From the NCBI GenBank assembly GCA_015222855.1, contig JADFWA010000299.1, forward strand, positions 1-5,260: 5,260 nt of DNA, given 5' to 3'. This document shows, piece by piece, positions 1-5,260 of this stretch. This DNA comes from Pseudomonadota bacterium (lineage in GTDB: Bacteria > Desulfobacterota > Syntrophia > Syntrophales > JADFWA01). Under the pieces are notes generated by a model, which saw only the letters and a list, made by a program, of their open reading frames with translations, was not told the DNA's origin and made no database searches. A program made the position numbers and the translations under genes. Numbering within the stretch: the stretch's first letter is position 1; each line of letters starts with the position of its first letter.

Positions 1-27
1 GGGCTCGGAGATGTGTATAAGAGACAG
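1..27 (+). other. Nextera transposase adapter remnant (not genomic)
   Basis: The first 27 bases match the 3' part of the Illumina Nextera read-2 adapter, ending in the 19-bp Tn5 mosaic end AGATGTGTATAAGAGACAG at 9-27. The adapter joins directly to genomic sequence in the middle of a conserved protein domain. Translating through it gives the peptide MCIRDS, a familiar artefact at contig ends. It is untrimmed library sequence, not an organismal start codon or a real transposon end. Confidence 0.96.
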
Positions 28-28
28 T

Positions 29-757
29 TTCGGACACGAAAAGGGAGCTTTTACCGGGGCCTTACAAAGGAGGATCGGCAAATTTGAACGTGCCCACGGG
101 GGAACTTTGTTTCTGGATGAGATCGGAACCCTTAATCTCACCGCTCAGGCCAAGCTCTTGCGTGTTCTTCAAGAAAGGGAAATCGAAAGAGTCGGCGGGG
201 AAAAGACCATCAAGGTTGATGTGCGGATAATCGCGGCCACCAGCAAGCCACTGGAAAAAGCCCTGGACGAAGGGAACTTCCGAGAAGATCTGTACTATCG
301 TCTCAACATATTCCCGGTATACCTCCCTTCCTTGAGGGAAAGAAAGACGGATATTCTCCTCCTGGCAGATTTTTTCCTGGAAAAATACAGTAAGCGATAC
401 GACAAAGGAACAAGGAGATTCGCAACCTCTGCAATTGATATGCTCATGCGGTATCACTGGCCAGGGAATGTTCGGGAACTGGAAAACTGCATAGAAAGGG
501 CTGTAATTCTTTGCAATGATCATGTTATTCACAGCTACCACCTGCCGCCGACCCTTCAAGCAGCCGAAAAAACAAGAACCCCCCCTTCTCGCTCGTTGAC
601 GTATATCCTGGAGACTGTTGAACGGGACTTGATCATTGACGCATTGAAAACCACCAAGGGTAACATGACCAAGGCTGCCGGGCTCCTTGATACAACCGAA
701 AGAGTTCTGGGCCTCAGGATAAAGAAATACCGCATTCAGCCCAAGCAATACCGCTGA
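29..757 (+). CDS. nifA: NifA-type sigma-54-dependent activator, 5'-truncated
   Basis: This is the C-terminal 242 residues of an enhancer-binding protein that uses ATP to open sigma-54 promoters. Numbered from the first genomic codon, the GAFTGA sigma-54 contact loop is at 6-11, Walker B (TLFLDEIG) at 26-33, and the sensor I region (RIIAATS) at 67-72. The FRED and YYRLN arginine-finger region is at 84-93, and the sensor [10 protein letters not shown] motif at 144-151. A Fis-type helix-turn-helix lies at about 205-235. The Walker A motif and any N-terminal GAF sensor domain lie before the window. The assignment to NifA rather than another regulator of this class rests on the C-terminal [15 protein letters not shown] type of DNA-binding domain and on its place directly before nifH. 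The recognition helix ([13 protein letters not shown]) differs from the TPRQ-type helix I recall for classical proteobacterial NifA. The first six residues of the apparent ORF come from adapter and were removed. Confidence 0.82.
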   Translation, partial: FGHEKGAFTGALQRRIGKFERAHGGTLFLDEIGTLNLTAQAKLLRVLQEREIERVGGEKTIKVDVRIIAATSKPLEKALDEGNFREDLYYRLNIFPVYLPSLRERKTDILLLADFFLEKYSKRYDKGTRRFATSAIDMLMRYHWPGNVRELENCIERAVILCNDHVIHSYHLPPTLQAAEKTRTPPSRSLTYILETVERDLIIDALKTTKGNMTKAAGLLDTTERVLGLRIKKYRIQPKQYR

Positions 758-763
758 GTCTTG

Positions 764-967
764 TTACGAAACCATGGGCACGATTTTATCCACGAAATCC
801 TCTTTCACGGTTTGAACAACGAGTCCACCGAGGACATTTTGATGATATACTAAAAAGATATTCAAAAAAGTCTTGTATATCTCTTCACCGCATCCTTTAA
901 AAAACTTATATCGCGGATGACCGGACGGATTCACAACAAAGACCGGCTTCATATTCTCTAACACCAA
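764..967 (-). CDS. Doubtful small hypothetical protein, 67 aa
   Basis: This open frame starts at a TTG (965-967) and runs convergent to nifA, ending 6 bases after the nifA stop. An internal ATG at 950-952 would give a 62-residue product beginning MKPVFVVNP. The product has a mixed, protein-like composition with a hydrophobic middle (FLNIFLVYHQNVLGGLVV), one Cys and no strong membrane segment or signal peptide. I do not recognise the family. The ribosome-site evidence is weak: a GAGG lies about 12 bases before the TTG, and a GAGA sits almost against the internal ATG. It could be a real small gene, a decayed remnant, or chance; only its placement in an otherwise long gap speaks for it. Confidence 0.25.
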   Translation of the reverse strand: MVLENMKPVFVVNPSGHPRYKFFKGCGEEIYKTFLNIFLVYHQNVLGGLVVQTVKEDFVDKIVPMVS

Positions 968-1070
968 TCATGCCAGAGTCCTCGAAGAAAGGGGATAAAT
1001 CCGGGTATCCGAGTAATGAATTGGGACCTTTTGACTACTCAACCATTTAACCGATTTAGAATTTCCCATT

Positions 1071-2110
<1,040 letters not shown>

Positions 2111-2154
2111 TTGGATAATATTCGAAACAAAACTCTATAGAAAGGAAAATTCAA

Positions 2155-2511
2155 ATGATAATGATCAGATCGATAGTAAGACCTGAAAAATCGGATGATG
2201 TCCTTGCAGCGCTTATGGATGCCGGATTCCCGGCGGTAACGAAAGTGTCCGTAGTAGGCAGGGGTAAGCAGCGCGGAATAAAAGTCGGAGAAATAACCTA
2301 TGATGAAATTCCTAAGGATTTACTCATTACCGTTGTAAATGATGAAGAGAAGGATTTTGTTATAAAAGCCGTTATTCAAGCTGCAAGAACCGGAGATAAG
2401 GGGGCTTTTGGAGACGGTAAAATTTTCGTATCTCCTGTTGAGGAATCTTACACTGTAAGTTCGGGAATCAAGGAAACATCTTCCGGGGAAACAGAAGAGG
2501 TGAAGATATGA
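2155..2511 (+). CDS. nifI1: Nitrogenase-regulating PII-family protein NifI1
   Basis: This 118-residue protein belongs to the PII signal family. In methanogens NifI1 and NifI2 together bind the MoFe protein and block its activity when fixed nitrogen is present, and 2-oxoglutarate with ATP releases the block. Visible signs are the N terminus MIRSIVRPEK, the T-loop region GRGKQRGIKVGEITYDEIPK at 35-54, and the B-loop GAFGDGKIFVSPVEE at 83-97. The tail YTVSSG at 99-104 precedes a charged end. Between TG (79-80) and GDGKIF (86-91) there are five residues against two in ordinary GlnB; I believe this is usual for NifI1. AGGA at 2143-2146 lies eight bases before ATG 2155; ATG 2161 is a possible alternative. 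The location directly after nifH separates NifI1 from general GlnB/GlnK. Its stop overlaps the nifI2 start. Confidence 0.93.
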   Translation: MIMIRSIVRPEKSDDVLAALMDAGFPAVTKVSVVGRGKQRGIKVGEITYDEIPKDLLITVVNDEEKDFVIKAVIQAARTGDKGAFGDGKIFVSPVEESYTVSSGIKETSSGETEEVKI

Positions 2512-2885
2512 AAGAGGTTATGGCGGTTATTCGCATTAATATGATCAACCAAACCAAAAGGGCTCTTATAGAAGCCGGTATATCTTCCATCACCGCAAGG
2601 GAAGCTCTGGGAAGAGGAAAGGGTTTGGTCGATATGGCGCTGCTCAAGGGGGCTGAACAGGGATATGAAGAGGCGATTTCCCAATTGGGACAAAGCCAGC
2701 GTTTAATACCAAAAAGAATCTTTTTTGTCGTGGTTCAGGACAAGATGGTGGAAAAAACAATTAAGACAATAATAAAGGTAAATCAGACTGGCAAATCCGG
2801 AGACGGTAAAATATTCGTTATGCCGGTATCCGATTCCATAAGTGTAAGAACCGGAGAAAGCGGAGACAAAACACTTGATGACTGA
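2508..2885 (+). CDS. nifI2: Nitrogenase-regulating PII-family protein NifI2
   Basis: NifI2 is the second PII-like subunit of the NifI complex that reversibly inhibits NifDK after a nitrogen upshift; its T-loop is thought to mediate complex behaviour in methanogens. The 125-residue product shows MKEVMAVIRINMINQTKRAL at the N terminus, GRGKG at 35-39 opening a long T-loop (to about 68), and the B-loop TGKSGDGKIFVMPV at 94-107. The C-terminal VRTGESGD lies at 113-120. The T-loop is clearly longer than in NifI1 or GlnB, typical of NifI2. The ATG shares four bases (ATGA) with the nifI1 stop, and GAGGTG at 2497-2502 lies five bases upstream, so translation of the two partners is probably coupled. 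nifD follows after 14 bases. Confidence 0.93.
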   Translation: MKEVMAVIRINMINQTKRALIEAGISSITAREALGRGKGLVDMALLKGAEQGYEEAISQLGQSQRLIPKRIFFVVVQDKMVEKTIKTIIKVNQTGKSGDGKIFVMPVSDSISVRTGESGDKTLDD

Positions 2886-2899
2886 CAGGAGGGCAAAAC

Positions 2900-4573
2900 A
2901 TGGAGCCTATGCATAAAGAAACAACAGACGTAGAGGAAACACAAATTAATTGGAAAGACATAGATCCGAAAAAAGTCAAGCAAGAAATTATGGAGATATA
3001 TCCTCCGAAAGTGGCGAGGAAAAGATCAAAGCATTTTGTTATAAATAAAAAAGTTGATGATGAAAATTATGCTGAGATAGAGGCCAATGTAAGGACTGTG
3101 CCGGGTATTATTTCCCAGCGAGGATGCTGCTATGCGGGATGTAAGGGAGTGGTGATGGGACCAACCCGTGATATCATAAATCTTACTCACGGCCCCATAG
3201 GATGCGGTTTTTATAGCTGGCTGACCCGGAGGAACCAGACGGATCCTTCAACCACACCTGATGGCCATAATTTTATGACATATTGTTTCTCAACGGACAT
3301 GCAGGAAAGCGAGATTGTTTTTGGAGGGGAAAAGAAACTAAAGGATGCTATCCAGGAGGCATATGATATCTTTAAGCCTAAGATGATTTCAGTATTTGCA
3401 ACCTGTCCCGTTGGGCTGATTGGGGATGATATTCATTCTGTAACAAGGGAAATGGAAGAAAAGCTGGGGATTACCATATTTGGCTTCAGTTGTGAGGGAT
3501 ACAAGGGGGTCAGCCAGTCGGCGGGGCATCATGTTGCCAATAACGGACTTTTTACCCATGTGATCGGTCAGGATGATACCGTTCAGGAAGGAGATTACAA
3601 GGTTAATCTGCTTGGAGAATACAATATCGGCGGCGATGCATTCCTGGTGGAAAAATTATTTGAGAAGTGCGGAATAACGTTAATTTCCACATTCAGCGGG
3701 AACTCGAGCGTAGATCATTTCCGAAACTCGCACACTGCGGAATTAAACCTGGTTATGTGTCACCGTTCCATCAACTATGTGGCCGATATGATGGAAAAAA
3801 AATATGGGATCCCCTGGATCAAGGTAAATTTCTTAGGTGCACAGGCAACGTCAAACTCACTTAGAAAAATTGCCGAATATTACGGAGATCAGAAACTTAT
3901 CGACCGGGTGGAAGAGGTGATCGCTGAAGAGATGCCGGCCGTGGAAAAAGCTCAGGCCGATGTCAGGCCGCGGCTCGAAGGAAAGCTTGCCATGATGTTT
4001 GTTGGGGGATCACGGGCTCATCATTATCAGGAACTGTTTACGGAAATGGGGATGATATCCCTCGGCGCGGGATACGAGTTTGCACACAGGGACGATTATG
4101 AGGGAAGACACGTGCTGCCGAAAATTAAAATCGATGCTGACAGCAGAAACATAGAAGAGCTCAAGGTTCAAAAGGACCCTGAAAAATACAATCCCAGAAT
4201 AGATGTAAAAGAACTCGAAACGCAGGAAAGACACGGTATCAAGCTAAAGGATTATGAAGGGATGATGCCCGATATGGAGGAAAGCACCTATGTCATTGAC
4301 GACATCAGCCAGTACGAAACCGACAAGCTTATTGAAACCTATAAGCCAGCGATATTTTGCGCGGGGATAAAGGAAAAGTATATGGTACAGAAACACGGGA
4401 TACCGATGAAACAGCTCCACAGCTATGATACCGGCGGTCCGTATGCAGTATATCAAGGGGCTGTTAACTTTTATTATGAAATAGACCGGATGGTCAACAG
4501 CAAGGTGTGGGATCATATCAAGTCGCCGTGGGAAAAGAGTCCTGAACTGGCCGCCATGTATGCATATGAATAA
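2900..4573 (+). CDS. nifD: Nitrogenase MoFe protein alpha chain NifD, with clostridial-type insert
   Basis: NifD holds the FeMo cofactor and half of the P-cluster in the NifD2K2 enzyme that reduces N2. P-cluster ligands are Cys76 (RGCCYAGCKG), Cys102 (HGPIGCG) and Cys169 (FATCPVGLIGDD). The cofactor ligands are Cys287 (NLVMCHRS) and His507 (LHSYD). Active-site residues Val84, Arg110, Gln206, His210 and Arg372 match Azotobacter Val70, Arg96, Gln191, His195 and Arg359, so this is a molybdenum enzyme, not a cofactor-less paralogue. The length of 557 exceeds the 492 of Azotobacter. About 50 extra residues lie between DDY (398-400) and the STYVIDD segment (462-468), as in Clostridium pasteurianum NifD, and there is also a longer N terminus. 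AGGAGGG at 2887-2893 lies six bases before the ATG; a second ATG at 2909 is possible. An extra Cys77 sits beside ligand Cys76. Confidence 0.97.
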   Translation: MEPMHKETTDVEETQINWKDIDPKKVKQEIMEIYPPKVARKRSKHFVINKKVDDENYAEIEANVRTVPGIISQRGCCYAGCKGVVMGPTRDIINLTHGPIGCGFYSWLTRRNQTDPSTTPDGHNFMTYCFSTDMQESEIVFGGEKKLKDAIQEAYDIFKPKMISVFATCPVGLIGDDIHSVTREMEEKLGITIFGFSCEGYKGVSQSAGHHVANNGLFTHVIGQDDTVQEGDYKVNLLGEYNIGGDAFLVEKLFEKCGITLISTFSGNSSVDHFRNSHTAELNLVMCHRSINYVADMMEKKYGIPWIKVNFLGAQATSNSLRKIAEYYGDQKLIDRVEEVIAEEMPAVEKAQADVRPRLEGKLAMMFVGGSRAHHYQELFTEMGMISLGAGYEFAHRDDYEGRHVLPKIKIDADSRNIEELKVQKDPEKYNPRIDVKELETQERHGIKLKDYEGMMPDMEESTYVIDDISQYETDKLIETYKPAIFCAGIKEKYMVQKHGIPMKQLHSYDTGGPYAVYQGAVNFYYEIDRMVNSKVWDHIKSPWEKSPELAAMYAYE

Positions 4574-4619
4574 CTAGAAGATCAAAGCCGATATCAACCG
4601 AGATGAAAGGGAGTTTAAT

Positions 4620-5260
4620 ATGTTATTACGACACACGCCAAAAGAGATCACAGAACGTAAAGCTTTGTCCGTCAATCCGGCGAAAACCTGCCAGCCCATA
4701 GGAGCCATGTATGCATCCCTGGGAATTCACGGCTGTCTCCCCCACAGTCACGGCTCACAGGGGTGTTATGCATATCACCGGAGCACACTGACCAGGCACT
4801 ACAAGGAGCCTGTAATGGCCGCCAGCAGTTCCTTTACGGAAGGTGCATCCGTGTTCGGAGGCCAGGCAAATCTGCTGCAGGCAATAGACAACATTTTTAC
4901 AATTTATGGACCTGATGTCATAGCGGTTCATACAACCTGTTTATCCGAAACCATAGGGGACGATATCCCGCAGATATTCGGCAAGGCCGAGGCCGACGGA
5001 AAGATTCCCGAAGGAAAATATGTTTTACATGCAAATACCCCGGCTTATGTGGGAACCCATGTCACGGGTTTCGCCAACATGACCAAGGCGATGGTGGATT
5101 ATTTTGCAAAAACGAACGGACACAAAGAAAACCGCATAAACATAATTCCCGGGTGGGTGGAGCCTTCGGATATGAAGGAGATAAAGCGGATCGCAGGAGA
5201 ACTCGGAATAAGTTTTGTAATGTTTCCGGATACGGATAATGTGCTTAACGGCCCCCAGAC
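4620..5260 (+). CDS. nifK: Nitrogenase MoFe protein beta chain NifK, 3'-truncated
   Basis: NifK completes the MoFe protein and supplies the other three P-cluster cysteines. The first 213 residues are present and the frame is still open at the window end. Cys24 (NPAKTCQP), Cys49 (HGSQGCYAY) and Cys107 (VHTTCLSE) correspond to Azotobacter beta-Cys70, 95 and 153 at a constant offset of 46. The N terminus MLLRHTPKEITERKAL lacks the roughly 46-residue leader of Azotobacter NifK and resembles the short clostridial form. AAGGGAG at 4607-4613 lies six bases before ATG 4620, and the gap after nifD is 46 bases without a visible promoter or terminator. At the position of beta-Ser188, which binds the oxidised P-cluster in Azotobacter, Ala142 is found (codon 5043-5045). 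Position 99 is His53. Lys62-Glu63 replace Arg108-Glu109 at the inter-subunit metal site. Confidence 0.96.
   Translation, partial: MLLRHTPKEITERKALSVNPAKTCQPIGAMYASLGIHGCLPHSHGSQGCYAYHRSTLTRHYKEPVMAASSSFTEGASVFGGQANLLQAIDNIFTIYGPDVIAVHTTCLSETIGDDIPQIFGKAEADGKIPEGKYVLHANTPAYVGTHVTGFANMTKAMVDYFAKTNGHKENRINIIPGWVEPSDMKEIKRIAGELGISFVMFPDTDNVLNGPQ

Noticed and set aside
9..27. Tn5 mosaic end read as a genuine transposon terminus
   Set aside because: It continues upstream as the Nextera adapter sequence and stands exactly at the contig edge, which marks library preparation, not a natural insertion.
874..889. TGT-N10-ACC, near match to the NifA site TGT-N10-ACA
   Set aside because: One conserved base is wrong and it lies about 360 bp before the predicted start, inside the possible - strand ORF; a single near match of six defined bases is expected by chance.
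1031..1042. TTGA-N4-TCAA palindrome resembling an FNR box
   Set aside because: The FNR consensus TTGAT-N4-ATCAA has six bases between TTGA and TCAA; here there are only four, so the half-sites are wrongly spaced.
1031..1062. Sigma-70-like promoter, TTGACT and TAGAAT
   Set aside because: The hexamers are good but the spacer is 20 bases, too long for normal use; a hexamer at 18 bases (TTTAGA) is poor.

Overview
The window is the start of a molybdenum-type nitrogen fixation operon, with the end of its probable activator gene just upstream. The order is nifA (3' part only), a 528-bp intergenic region, then nifH - nifI1 - nifI2 - nifD - nifK, with nifK cut by the window end. All recognised genes are on the + strand. 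The combination suggests a strictly anaerobic diazotroph. nifI1 and nifI2 sit between nifH and nifD, NifD carries the extra segment of about 50 residues known from Clostridium pasteurianum, and NifK has the short N terminus of that type. The sigma-54 activator and the -24/-12 promoter fit a sulfate-reducer-like member of the former Deltaproteobacteria (Desulfobacterota). That placement is inference from gene order and recalled protein families, not from a tree.

Positions 1-27 are not genomic. They match the end of an Illumina Nextera transposase adapter, so the sequence was cut at a library fragment end and the first residues of any automatic call there are artificial. Genomic sequence begins at about 28, inside the AAA+ domain of NifA. 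The region from 758 to 1285 holds a doubtful small ORF on the - strand (764-967), two tandem copies of a TTCCTAC-N6-GTAGGAA-like dyad (1071-1090 and 1100-1119), a small GC-rich dyad, a weak IHF-like site, and a -24/-12 promoter (1218-1233). The ribosome site and ATG of nifH follow.

The genes form one logical unit. NifA with sigma-54 RNA polymerase would switch on the operon. NifH is the iron protein that passes electrons to the NifD/NifK MoFe protein. NifI1 and NifI2 are PII-family proteins that stop the enzyme by binding NifDK when fixed nitrogen is plentiful. No new gene system is visible here.

The points most worth a second look are three. The tandem dyads sit where NifA enhancer sites should be, yet no canonical TGT-N10-ACA box is present. 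In NifK, the P-cluster position equivalent to Azotobacter beta-Ser188 is Ala, and position 99 is His rather than Tyr. The third point is the unexplained stretch between nifA and nifH.
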